DNA from: a virus
Length of the DNA: 47,958 nucleotides
Direction: 5' to 3' (one strand)
IMG/VR virus record: IMGVR_UViG_3300036985_000683
Span: 1-47,958 of that record
How positions within the stretch are numbered: the first letter of the stretch is position 1; every line of letters begins with the position of its first letter. The notes under the pieces are model-generated. The model saw nothing but the letters and a program-made list of their open reading frames with translations. It searched no databases and was not told the DNA's origin. The position numbers were made by a program, and so were the translations under genes. This document shows, in pieces, positions 36,595-43,612 of this stretch.

Positions 36595-37089
36595 TTAGCA
36601 TTTCATTTTAGTAGGAGATTTTTTAAATCCTCCCCCTACTTTAGCGGTAGCGTTTTGACCAATAACATTTGCAGTAGCATAATCAGTGTATGATTTCTTT
36701 TCTGATTCAAAATCTTTCTTTAGTTTATCTATAGCCGTAGAGTTTAGTTTGCTAGCTTTAGCAGACTTAACCGTTTTCCCAGAACTATTTACCATAAACA
36801 CATCTCCGCCTGGCTGTGTAACTAATTTGCTTCCATAAGGTTTTACTTCTGTTTCCCCAGTACGAGAACTCATTTGTGTATTACCCATTATTCCAGTACC
36901 TTTAGCTCCTTGTGCAAATTTAGTAGCGTTTTTTACTTCTTCATTTGTGTAGCCTGCGGCTTCTTTTTTGTCTACTTGTGCTCTTCTTTTAGTAGTAGCT
37001 GGTCCATCAGTTATTTGTTTAAAAGGAGCAGGAATTCCATGCCCTGTTTTAGGATTGCTTCCTCTTCCAGGTTTTTGTGTATATGCCAT
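36595..37089 (-). CDS. Lysine-rich small late protein with KSP motif and Cys tail
   Basis: This 164-residue basic protein starts MAYTQKPGRGSNPKTGHGIP and ends GGFKKSPTKMKC. It is rich in Lys, Ala, Thr and Gly, probably disordered in the first half and helical near DKLKKDFESEKKSYTDYATA. The K-S-P stretch and the Lys-x-Cys end recur in other small late genes of this window. It could be a virion protein that binds DNA or the capsid interior; no family is recognised. Confidence 0.6.
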   Translation of the reverse strand: MAYTQKPGRGSNPKTGHGIPAPFKQITDGPATTKRRAQVDKKEAAGYTNEEVKNATKFAQGAKGTGIMGNTQMSSRTGETEVKPYGSKLVTQPGGDVFMVNSSGKTVKSAKASKLNSTAIDKLKKDFESEKKSYTDYATANVIGQNATAKVGGGFKKSPTKMKC

Positions 37090-37111
37090 TTTATTGTTTT
37101 TTATTATTTTG

Positions 37112-37471
37112 TTATTTTATTTTTGTATATATTATTGTATCATTAATAGGCCCTTTTACAATACACTGTAATGTGTTTTTATTAATAAAAGTAAACAAGC
37201 ATTCTGTAACCCAATTTTTTTCGTCAAATCTAGTCTTAATTACTAAGGTTTCATTTTTTAATTGCATTGACAATAAAGATAAAGCAGTTCCACTTATAGT
37301 GCTAAATTCAATTAATTGAAAGTTATTATTAGTATCTTTCCATATTACTAGTTGTGTTGCATGTTTGTTGGGTTCCCAATATCCAATTAAATCTTCTGTA
37401 ATAAACTTCTCTTGTGCTTTAATATTAAAACTTAACAACACAATAACTAAAATTAAAAATACTTTTTTCAT
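37112..37471 (-). CDS. Small exported protein with Sec signal peptide
   Basis: The N-terminus MKKVFLILVIVLLSFNIKAQ is a clear Sec signal peptide of Bacteroidota type (cleavage likely after KA-Q). There is no lipobox Cys. The mature ~100 residues are beta-rich (GYWEPNKHATQLVIWKDTNN, IVKGPINDTIIY), like small lipocalin-like host proteins. It is unusual among virion genes and may be a moron that alters the host envelope or excludes other phages. Function unknown. Confidence 0.65.
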   Translation of the reverse strand: MKKVFLILVIVLLSFNIKAQEKFITEDLIGYWEPNKHATQLVIWKDTNNNFQLIEFSTISGTALSLLSMQLKNETLVIKTRFDEKNWVTECLFTFINKNTLQCIVKGPINDTIIYTKIK

Positions 37472-37521
37472 AATTAAATAATATTAAATTTATATAATAT
37501 TATTATTACGCGCATTATATA

Positions 37522-37851
37522 TTATTTAACACTTTTGCTTTGCTTAGTATACGCTTCCTTTTCCCAAGGCAGATTTTTTGCCCCTTCTTTCATTGCTGAA
37601 CGAGAGTATTTTTTTCCTTTCCAGAGTACATGTGTGTCAGTATAATCTAAATCTCCACGTTTCATCTGATCAATATGAACCATTTCGTGTTCTATTGTTT
37701 TACTTTTTTGTAATTCTAATGGCGATACGTTCTTATTTACCAGTATAGTTCCATTTGATTGAGCCATACCTAAAACATTATCGTCCATATCCGTACTATA
37801 AATAGGTGTATTGTGCACATTGTAAGGTGCCCCTTTCATTGTAAATGCCAT
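37522..37851 (-). CDS. Small zinc metallopeptidase-like (DUF4157-type HExxH) protein
   Basis: This 109-residue protein has a zincin site HEMVH at residues 55-59 (TIEHEMVHIDQMKRGD) and a likely third ligand Glu in LPWEKEAY (E97 or E99). Upstream strands include GTILVNKNV. The HEMVHIDQ wording resembles DUF4157-type and related eCIS/phage small peptidases. It is embedded in a run of small late genes. It may process virion proteins; no head maturation protease is otherwise visible in this genome part. Activity is not proven. Confidence 0.7.
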   Translation of the reverse strand: MAFTMKGAPYNVHNTPIYSTDMDDNVLGMAQSNGTILVNKNVSPLELQKSKTIEHEMVHIDQMKRGDLDYTDTHVLWKGKKYSRSAMKEGAKNLPWEKEAYTKQSKSVK

Positions 37852-37876
37852 TTGTATACGGTTTAAATTATTAAAT

Positions 37877-37902
37877 TCCCCTATAAATTGCTCTATAGGG
37901 GA
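37877..37902 (-). terminator. Hairpin between small late genes
   Basis: TCCCCTATA (37877-37885) pairs perfectly with TATAGGGGA (37894-37902) across an 8-base loop, and flanking A/T extend it with one bulge. On the - strand it lies 14 bp past the stop of the 89-residue gene and is followed by ATTTAATAATTT. It is probably a weak terminator or an mRNA 3'-end protector. Confidence 0.6.
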
Positions 37903-37915
37903 TTTAAAGTTGATA

Positions 37916-38185
37916 TTACGATACTACAGCAGCAGTAACCGTTACTCCAGAAGGTAAACTTACAGAAGTTAAAATTGGTCCAGACGTACTTAAAATAGCA
38001 GAAAGTACCGCATTGTAAAAGTTAGTTGTTGTAGCTCCTGCAACAGTTAATGTAAGGATTTTTGTTCCTAAATAAAGTACTACTGAAGTAGCGCTTACGT
38101 AAGCTACATGCGTTATAGCGTTTACGTTTAATTGTAATGTTGGTGTACCAGTAATGGTAGTTGCAATAGAAATAAAATTTGCCAT
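37916..38185 (-). CDS. Small Thr/Val-rich protein
   Basis: This 89-residue beta-rich protein contains TTITGTPTLQLNVNAITHVA, VSATSVVLYLGTKILTLTVA and SVSLPSGVTVTAAVVS, with alternating hydrophobic and Ser/Thr residues and hardly any charge. Such proteins occur as decoration or spike-base proteins of Bacteroidota phages. It has its own hairpin downstream, which suggests strong or separate expression. No family is named. Confidence 0.6.
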   Translation of the reverse strand: MANFISIATTITGTPTLQLNVNAITHVAYVSATSVVLYLGTKILTLTVAGATTTNFYNAVLSAILSTSGPILTSVSLPSGVTVTAAVVS

Positions 38186-38238
38186 GTTCTTTTTTGTTTT
38201 TTTGTTTGTGTTTGTTTTGTTTATTTACGTATATAAAG

Positions 38239-38257
38239 AATGTTAATTATTAACATT
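38239..38257. repeat. Perfect 19-bp A/T palindrome over a stop codon
   Basis: AATGTTAAT, T, ATTAACATT is a perfect 9-bp inverted repeat that overlaps the Cys-stop end of the 86-residue gene. On the - strand it would form a small hairpin right at the stop. It could be a terminator element or an operator; a low-complexity coincidence is possible in this A/T-rich DNA. Confidence 0.4.
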
Positions 38258-38510
38258 TTTTCATTTTAACAGGAGCTTCTTTAGTCCCTTTAATCGGAGC
38301 TGTTGGTTTTGGCATCAATTTTACCGCACTTTTAATAGCTCTTGCCGCTACTCCTGTTTGTTTAATTGGAGATTTAGCCTTTCCGTATTCTTTTTTCATT
38401 TCTGCTTTTGACTCGCCTTTCTCATGCTTCATCATTGCTTTCTTAGAAGAGTAAGTTTCTCCTGTTGCTTTTTCTTTAACTGCTTTCTTTTTTAATACTG
38501 GTGATTTCAT
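38250..38510 (-). CDS. Lysine-rich small late protein with SPxxK motifs and Cys tail
   Basis: This 86-residue protein is about one quarter Lys. It begins MKSPVLKKKAVKEKATG, has a second motif AKSPIKQTG near residue 47 and ends PVKMKKC. It is helical and histone-tail-like (KKAMMKHEKGESKAEMKKEY). DNA or capsid-interior binding is plausible but unproven. The KSP motif and the Lys/Cys tail are shared with other small genes of the window. Confidence 0.65.
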   Translation of the reverse strand: MKSPVLKKKAVKEKATGETYSSKKAMMKHEKGESKAEMKKEYGKAKSPIKQTGVAARAIKSAVKLMPKPTAPIKGTKEAPVKMKKC

Positions 38511-38531
38511 AATTTGATTTTTGTTTTATTA

Positions 38532-39104
38532 TTATCTTATCCAAGAAGGTTTTTTCTTTAATATATTTCCAAATAATTTTTCTGAGGCTGCTGTAGCTGG
38601 GTCTAAAAATGTATTCAAAGACTTTCCAATTTCTTCTTTACTCGGCGGTTCAGGTGTAATTTTTGAATTAATATTTATAGGTGTAGTTTTAGATACAATA
38701 TCAGATTTCAAAGTTGGCTTGTCAATTTCATTATAGGCTTTAATTCTTGCGCTTGTTTCTTGTTGTTTTTTACCTATATTGCCTAATTTATTTTCTATTC
38801 TAGCAGCTTGTTTTGGGTCTTTGGAAGAAGTCATTTTTTCAGTTAATCTAACTGTTCTTTTATCCAGACGATCTTTCTTTTTAACATCCGAAGCATTATT
38901 ATCAGCTGCTGTTCTGCTGCCTAAAGCAGCTCCTAGGGTTTTACCAAATCCGGCAATAGCTTGACCTATTCCACCTCCGCTATACTCAGATTGCCCAGTA
39001 TATCCGCCAGATTCATAAGCGCCACCTTCCCCACCTTGGTCTACCATACTTCTTTGAAGATAAAACGGAGAACTACTATTTTTCTTAATTACATCTAAAG
39101 ACAT
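38532..39104 (-). CDS. Small virion-type protein, Gly-rich with basic helices
   Basis: This 190-residue protein begins MSLDVIKKNSSSPFYLQRSM, has a Gly/Ser/Tyr-rich stretch (GAYESGGYTGQSEYSGGGIG), a short hydrophobic AIAGFGKTLGAALGS and a strongly basic helical middle (KKKDRLDKRTVRLTEKM). It ends FGNILKKKPSWIR. The organisation is somewhat like the small internal core protein at 16397 but shorter. An internal virion role is possible; no family recognised. Confidence 0.6.
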   Translation of the reverse strand: MSLDVIKKNSSSPFYLQRSMVDQGGEGGAYESGGYTGQSEYSGGGIGQAIAGFGKTLGAALGSRTAADNNASDVKKKDRLDKRTVRLTEKMTSSKDPKQAARIENKLGNIGKKQQETSARIKAYNEIDKPTLKSDIVSKTTPININSKITPEPPSKEEIGKSLNTFLDPATAASEKLFGNILKKKPSWIR

Positions 39105-39108
39105 AATA

Positions 39109-39327
39109 TTAAAATCTACCTTTAGCTTTTTGGGTTATTGCCCCAAAAGAATAAGTTGGTTTGTCGTTATTAAATATAATTCCGTTTTTACCAGAACTAG
39201 AACCCTTACCTTTTGGCAAAGAGTCCGTATTAAAAGGTCCATTCCATAGCGCGTTAGCTCCAACCCCTGAATTAGCAGCGGTTTTGTCATGTAGGTCCAT
39301 TGGGTGTTTTTTGATGTTTAAATTCAT
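39109..39327 (-). CDS. Small hypothetical protein
   Basis: This 72-residue, low-complexity protein contains MNLNIKKHPMDLHDKTAANS, ANALWNGPFNTDSLPKGKGS and PTYSFGAITQKAKGRF. It is rich in Lys, Gly, Ser and Asn and probably disordered. It sits in the string of small late genes with 2-4 bp gaps to its neighbours, so co-translated with them. Function unknown. Confidence 0.55.
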   Translation of the reverse strand: MNLNIKKHPMDLHDKTAANSGVGANALWNGPFNTDSLPKGKGSSSGKNGIIFNNDKPTYSFGAITQKAKGRF

Positions 39328-39329
39328 AA

Positions 39330-39989
39330 TTAATAATTGTTTATGTCATAAATAGGTGTTGTAGGCGTTTGCACTCCGCTAGGTGGAGGCAATGGCGCAT
39401 TTGGGTCTTGACTCATTGTAGGATCAATTGTTAATCCTGTTAATGGATCTACCATTTGCATAAAGGGAGAATTAGGCACAGCCTTCCCCATCATTTTTTC
39501 TATTGTCCCTGAATTGCTAAATGCTTTAGGGCTAATCTTGTTATATTCCATTTGTTCTTTTTTTAATTGTGGAAAAGGGGAAAACATACTGCTCCTGCCC
39601 CCTGAAGGATTTGAATAATCTGTGCTTCCTCCATTTGTTCTGTCTGCATAGGTAGTATTATGAGAATCTCTTCTATTTATACCCGCTCCATGCGTGCCCT
39701 GCATTACCGATTGAGGGCCTCCCCCAACTGTATTTGTTGGTACTGCTCCAAACCAATTTTGTCCTCTATTATGTTGACTACTAACCGGCGCTGTACCCGG
39801 GCTTATGGCATTTGCCACTGGAGTTCCGTTTGCCATTGCTCCTGCTGGCGTATTGCTAAAAGCAATTTGAGCGGCAGTCATAGGGGGCTGAGAAACATTA
39901 CTCATTATCCCTGAGGCCATTGATCTTATAGTATTAACTCCAGATACAAATCCTTGTTTTAAAGGACTACTTTTTTGTTTAAAACTCAT
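39330..39989 (-). CDS. Pro/Gly/Ser-rich small virion-type protein with SPLK motif
   Basis: This 219-residue protein begins MSFKQKSSPLKQGFVSGVNT. It is largely disordered, with Gly-, Ser-, Asn- and Pro-rich sequence (GGGPQSVMQGTHGAGINRRD) and more S-P sites (SMFSPFPQLKK, NKISPKAF, NSPFMQM). It has no signal peptide or membrane span. Its start overlaps the end of the winged-helix gene by 11 bp. It may be a flexible virion component; no family is recognised. Confidence 0.55.
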   Translation of the reverse strand: MSFKQKSSPLKQGFVSGVNTIRSMASGIMSNVSQPPMTAAQIAFSNTPAGAMANGTPVANAISPGTAPVSSQHNRGQNWFGAVPTNTVGGGPQSVMQGTHGAGINRRDSHNTTYADRTNGGSTDYSNPSGGRSSMFSPFPQLKKEQMEYNKISPKAFSNSGTIEKMMGKAVPNSPFMQMVDPLTGLTIDPTMSQDPNAPLPPPSGVQTPTTPIYDINNY

Positions 39990-40431
39990 TATTTCGTGTT
40001 TTATCTTTATTTGTGTTTTCTATAGCGGTTATCATAACAGTATCCATATATGTTTTACCACTCATTATAGAATTCCTATGACTTGTTGGTATATCTTCTT
40101 TACCTAGCATTATACGATACATTCTACTTATAAGTTGTTTACACTTGAATGAAACTTTATATATATTATATTTTTGAGTTGTATGGTTATGATTTCTCCA
40201 TACCACTATCCAACCCTCTTTTAATAAATTGTTCCAGCGTTTATTGTCCCAACTATAGGCATAAGTACCGATCTTATAATCTTGTTTACTAAAGAATTCC
40301 ATACAATCAAAATAAATAAGAAGCTCTAAATCGGCATCGGTTAAATTATTATTCCTGCATGCCCATCTTCTTATTATTCTATAATGTTTTAGTAATCCTA
40401 TTTCTTTAATATCATTAGCCTCGAGTCTCAT
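39979..40431 (-). CDS. Winged-helix (MarR-like) DNA-binding protein
   Basis: This 150-residue protein has a helical N-terminus (GLLKHYRIIRRWACRNNNLT), then DLELLIYFDCMEFF as a likely helix, a recognition-helix region with YSWDNKRWNNLLKEGWIVVW, and a wing in HTTQKYNIYKVSFKCKQLI. This matches the MarR-type winged helix-turn-helix as I recall it from Bacteroidota phages. It is coupled to groES by a 1-bp stop/start overlap. A late-gene regulator is possible, as is a terminase-like DNA binder. Confidence 0.6.
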   Translation of the reverse strand: MRLEANDIKEIGLLKHYRIIRRWACRNNNLTDADLELLIYFDCMEFFSKQDYKIGTYAYSWDNKRWNNLLKEGWIVVWRNHNHTTQKYNIYKVSFKCKQLISRMYRIMLGKEDIPTSHRNSIMSGKTYMDTVMITAIENTNKDKTRNNEF

Positions 40432-40691
40432 TATAAAACTACTACTACATCCTGAATTTTTATAACAAAATAAGTTTCTTTATCTAATTCTATCTTGTGA
40501 CCGGCGTGCCTATCATAAAATATCATATCTTCTTCTTTAATTCCTACTACTTCTTCACCTATAGATAAAACTTCAGCTTCTATATATCTAATGTCTTCTC
40601 TTTGGTTCTTGGCAAGCATTAACCCGCCTTTAGTTGTAGTGGTTCCTTCTTTTACTTTCTGTATAATTAAATTTTTACCTATTGCCTTCAT
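40431..40691 (-). CDS. groES: Co-chaperonin GroES
   Basis: This 86-residue protein shows KAIGKNLIIQKVKEGTTTTK, the mobile loop with GGLMLAKNQRE (LML in place of the usual IVL contact), EAEVLSIGEE, and DMIFYDRHAGHKIELDKETY ending KIQDVVVVL. It caps the GroEL ring during folding. It is somewhat shorter than E. coli GroES (97). Its start overlaps the stop of the upstream groEL by 1 bp, and its stop overlaps the start of the winged-helix gene by 1 bp. Confidence 0.9.
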   Translation of the reverse strand: MKAIGKNLIIQKVKEGTTTTKGGLMLAKNQREDIRYIEAEVLSIGEEVVGIKEEDMIFYDRHAGHKIELDKETYFVIKIQDVVVVL

Positions 40692-42235
40692 TATGCTCTC
40701 AGGTTATTAATTATACAGTCAGTTGATAATATAGTAACTGCTACAGATGCCGCGTTTCTTAACGCGCTTTTAGTAACTAACAAAGGATCAATTATACCAG
40801 CTTTAATCATATCAACAGTTTCCCCGGTTATAACATCAAGCCCATACCCAACCTTTGATATTGTTTCTATTGGTGCATTTTCAATTCCCGCGTTGTCTAA
40901 TATAGTTTTAAAAGGAGCTCTAATAGAATCTAATAATATCTCTTCTCCAATTGAAAAAGTATCTATGTTATGCGAAGCGTTTAGTAAAGCAATTCCACCT
41001 CCTGGTACAATGCCCTCTTTAATAGCTGCCTTGGTTGCACAAATTGCGTCTTCAATTCTATCTGCTTTTTCTTTTAATTCTATCTCAGAATTTGCACCTA
41101 CTTTAACTATAGCAATCTTAGCTGTTAAACGAGCTAATCTTTTTTCTAGTTTTATAACCGTATAATTAGGATTGTTTTCTAATAAAGACTTTTTAATATC
41201 CTTTATTATTTCCAATATATCTTCGGGTGTTTCGCCTACGTGAAGAACTGTTTCTTCATGGCTGGTAACACTTTTAATACATGTACCCAAATGTTCTGGT
41301 TGTATTAAATCTAAATCATCTCCAAGGTCTTCATTTATAACAGTCGCTCCTGTTAATAAAGCGAGATCATCTAAAATCTCTTTTCTGTTGATTCCAAAAG
41401 TTGGTGCGTTTATAACATTAACCTTTATATTGCCTTTAGATCTGTTCATTGCTAAAGCAGATAGAACTCCTTGTTCTAGGTCTCCTATAATAAGTAATGA
41501 TTTTTTATTCTTTATAACATATTCTAATACAGATTGTACTTGTCGTATGCTTTCAACAGGTGATTCAATTAGTAGCACTAAAGGATTATCTAGCTCTGCT
41601 GTTTTATTTTTATGATTGGTTATAAAATGAGAATTTGTTAATCCCATATTACATTGTACGCCTTCTACTACTTGTAAACTACATTCTGGATCTGAAGATG
41701 TTTCCATCATTACAATTCCTGTATTACCAACTGATCTAAAAGCGTCCCCAACTAATTTACCCAATACAGGGTCGTTGTTGGTTGATATAGTTGCTATTTG
41801 GTCCAGCATCGCATCGTCTACTTTTATAGACATATTATCTAAATATTCTATAACTTTTTCAACGGCTTTATTTATACCTTCTTTTAATTGCCTAGCGTTT
41901 ACGTTTTCTAAAGCATAAGCGTTCTTTAAAATAGAATGAGCTAATACAGTAGCGGTTGTAGTTCCGTCACCGGCTTCCCTAACTGTTTTTCTTGCGGCTT
42001 CCTTTAATAATGTAGCTCCCATGTTTTCTACAGGATCTAATAGTATAATTGAATCAGCAACAGTAACCCCATCTTTTGTTATAACAGGTTTCCCGGTAGA
42101 GTCTTCTAAAAGAACACATTTACCATTTGCTCCCAGTGTAGAACTAACTGCTTTTGTTAGTTTCTCTATTCCAGCAAATACTTTATCACTAGCTTCTTTT
42201 CCAAAGCTTAAATTTTTGACTATAGCGTCTGACAT
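40691..42235 (-). CDS. groEL: Chaperonin GroEL
   Basis: This 514-residue phage chaperonin has the nucleotide-binding GDGTTTATVLA (Asp D90, E. coli D87), SSTLGANGKCVLL, ITKDGVTVA and the apical domain with GNTGIVMMETSSD. The ATPase Asp in RIEDAICATKAA (D396, E. coli D398) and EGIVPGGGIALL are present. The GGM-repeat C-terminal tail of bacterial GroEL is missing and the sequence ends CIINNLRA. It has its own A/T-rich leader, and it is followed without a gap by groES, the reverse of the usual bacterial groES-groEL order. Probably for folding the capsid or giant proteins. Confidence 0.95.
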   Translation of the reverse strand: MSDAIVKNLSFGKEASDKVFAGIEKLTKAVSSTLGANGKCVLLEDSTGKPVITKDGVTVADSIILLDPVENMGATLLKEAARKTVREAGDGTTTATVLAHSILKNAYALENVNARQLKEGINKAVEKVIEYLDNMSIKVDDAMLDQIATISTNNDPVLGKLVGDAFRSVGNTGIVMMETSSDPECSLQVVEGVQCNMGLTNSHFITNHKNKTAELDNPLVLLIESPVESIRQVQSVLEYVIKNKKSLLIIGDLEQGVLSALAMNRSKGNIKVNVINAPTFGINRKEILDDLALLTGATVINEDLGDDLDLIQPEHLGTCIKSVTSHEETVLHVGETPEDILEIIKDIKKSLLENNPNYTVIKLEKRLARLTAKIAIVKVGANSEIELKEKADRIEDAICATKAAIKEGIVPGGGIALLNASHNIDTFSIGEEILLDSIRAPFKTILDNAGIENAPIETISKVGYGLDVITGETVDMIKAGIIDPLLVTKSALRNAASVAVTILSTDCIINNLRA

Positions 42236-42294
42236 AATTTTATTTGATTAAATTTGATATACTTTATATATTACTTGTTTTTTGCAATTTTTAC

Positions 42295-42426
42295 CTACCC
42301 TTGCCCGTTGTATTTCTTTTTATAAAGTTTTGAACTTTTAATTTTTGAAGTTTTTGTCTTAGCATGCACTCCAGGTCTTGATATGTTCTTTACAATATGC
42401 TGAATACTCGATGTCTGTTTCGCCAT
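42295..42426 (-). CDS. 43-residue conserved basic microprotein
   Basis: ATG at 42426 to TAG at 42295 encodes MAKQTSSIQHIVKNISRPG, then VHAKTKTSKIKSSKLYKKKY and NGQG. The wording (TSSIQHI, RPG.HAKTKTSK.KSSKLYKK) is one I recall as a short conserved protein in Bacteroidota phages, always with this Lys/Ser-rich tail. It overlaps the 3' end of the spanin gene by 37 bp in another frame and lies in the interval before groEL. Function is unknown; the basic tail suggests nucleic-acid or ribosome contact. Confidence 0.75.
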   Translation of the reverse strand: MAKQTSSIQHIVKNISRPGVHAKTKTSKIKSSKLYKKKYNGQG

Positions 42427-42881
42427 AATAAATATAAAATTAATATTAGTATTAACCAATAAAATAAAAACCAATAGTTTGCTTTTTTATCTATAACTTT
42501 TGTTTTGCCAACTACACGTTCTTTTACTTCTATCTTAGTAGTTGCTACGGAATCCACACGCTTATTATTAGACTCTGTTTTATTGTTTGTATATAAAGTA
42601 TTAACTTTATTTTTTTTGATCTTTAAAACAACATTTTTATAAATCTTTCCGTCTACTACAATTTCTTTACATGTGTCAATCGGTGTGATTGTAATTTCAC
42701 TATTATCAACAGTTGTAACTATGTTTGTAGAATCCGTTTTTATTTTGTTTTCTACAGTTGTAACTGCAACTTTTGTTTCCGCAATACTATCTTTTTTAAT
42801 ATCTACTTTTTCAATATTTACTTTACGAGTTGCGCAAGATGTTAATAGGAATATTAATACAATTAATATAATTTTTTTCAT
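42390..42881 (-). CDS. Putative unimolecular spanin (lipoprotein plus C-terminal membrane span)
   Basis: This 163-residue protein begins MKKIILIVLIFLLTSCATRK, a signal peptide with lipobox Cys at 16. A Lys/Thr/Val-rich extended periplasmic part follows, and at ~137-156 there is a hydrophobic span YWFLFYWLILILILYLLW with a basic end (RNRHRVFSIL). An outer-membrane lipid anchor plus an inner-membrane C-terminal span is the u-spanin plan (T1 gp11), which fuses the two membranes at lysis. It follows the lysin by 1 bp, in the lysis cassette. Confidence 0.75.
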   Translation of the reverse strand: MKKIILIVLIFLLTSCATRKVNIEKVDIKKDSIAETKVAVTTVENKIKTDSTNIVTTVDNSEITITPIDTCKEIVVDGKIYKNVVLKIKKNKVNTLYTNNKTESNNKRVDSVATTKIEVKERVVGKTKVIDKKANYWFLFYWLILILILYLLWRNRHRVFSIL

Positions 42882-43267
42882 TACGATATAATTGTTAATG
42901 TTATATTTTTGGCCGCTTGCATTTTTTTAAATAATTTATCAAATGCTTTTCTTGACTGTCCTATATAGTTTTTATTTCTTGATTGACCAACTAGTATACA
43001 ACCTTCAGTGTCGTGATTAGAGTTTCCACTATGAATACGTACCCCCTCAAAATTAGGCACATCAATCAATAAAGGTAGTAATCTTTTAAATCTATTAGAT
43101 TCATTAATTATAACTTTATAAGTTCCTTTTGGTATTGCTGTTTCCCCTTTAATTTTTACTGGTCTTTCGGTATCTTCTAGGGTATAACATTGGAATAACC
43201 CGTCAATCAATAGTTCCCCTATTGTTGATGTATCAGTCTTGTGTAATCTCTTTACTGTTATCTGCAT
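42881..43267 (-). CDS. Endolysin-like DUF5675 family protein
   Basis: This 128-residue protein has IGELLIDGLFQCYTLEDTER, TAIPKGTYKVIINESNRFKR and the diagnostic FEGVRIHSGNSNHDTEGCIL (His H79, Cys C90). This is the DUF5675 pattern, with an L,D-transpeptidase-like arrangement of His and Cys. It is therefore a likely peptidoglycan-acting lysis enzyme, although the reaction is not established. Small holin-type genes precede it and the spanin follows. Confidence 0.75.
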   Translation of the reverse strand: MQITVKRLHKTDTSTIGELLIDGLFQCYTLEDTERPVKIKGETAIPKGTYKVIINESNRFKRLLPLLIDVPNFEGVRIHSGNSNHDTEGCILVGQSRNKNYIGQSRKAFDKLFKKMQAAKNITLTIIS

Positions 43268-43430
43268 TTTTTTTATTTAATTTAATTAGTAACCAATCGT
43301 ATATTTTCATCGAGGTGTATACTATTGATATAATCAATAATAATATTTTTAGGCTTGCTTCCAAATTTGTAAGGCTTATTATAAGGGTTAGAGCGTTTAA
43401 AGTATAAACACGGAGACTGCATTGATCCAT
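43233..43430 (-). CDS. Small membrane protein of the lysis cassette (holin or antiholin)
   Basis: This 65-residue protein has one strong hydrophobic stretch (ASLKILLLIISIVYTSMKIY) after a weaker one (LNALTLIISLT), and a charged C-terminus (KLNKKNADNSKEITQD). It overlaps the lysin start by 35 bp and touches the upstream holin stop by 1 bp. This size and setting fit a second holin or antiholin subunit. Topology is not certain. Confidence 0.6.
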   Translation of the reverse strand: MDQCSLRVYTLNALTLIISLTNLEASLKILLLIISIVYTSMKIYDWLLIKLNKKNADNSKEITQD

Positions 43431-43612
43431 TATCTTTTTAGTTTATTAACAATGTCCGTAAATCCCTGAATCCCTATGTACGCAGTTGATATAATAACCC
43501 AATCAGATGAGGTTAAATATCCTGAAAACATTCCCGCGCACGCTACAATAAATACCATTAGTTTTCTACTAATCCATTTATTTAGTAATATATCTAATTG
43601 TTCTTTACTCAT
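43430..43612 (-). CDS. Putative holin
   Basis: I start this at ATG 43612 (MSKEQLDILLNKWISRKLMV) rather than the upstream ATG 43636, because it leaves an 8-bp instead of a 32-bp overlap with the gene before it. The ~60-residue protein has two short hydrophobic segments (RKLMVFIVACAGMFSGYL and DWVIISTAYIGIQGF) with a short linker between and a basic end, a class II holin-like plan. It controls the timing of lysis. The similarity to holins is compositional. Confidence 0.65.
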   Translation of the reverse strand: MSKEQLDILLNKWISRKLMVFIVACAGMFSGYLTSSDWVIISTAYIGIQGFTDIVNKLKR

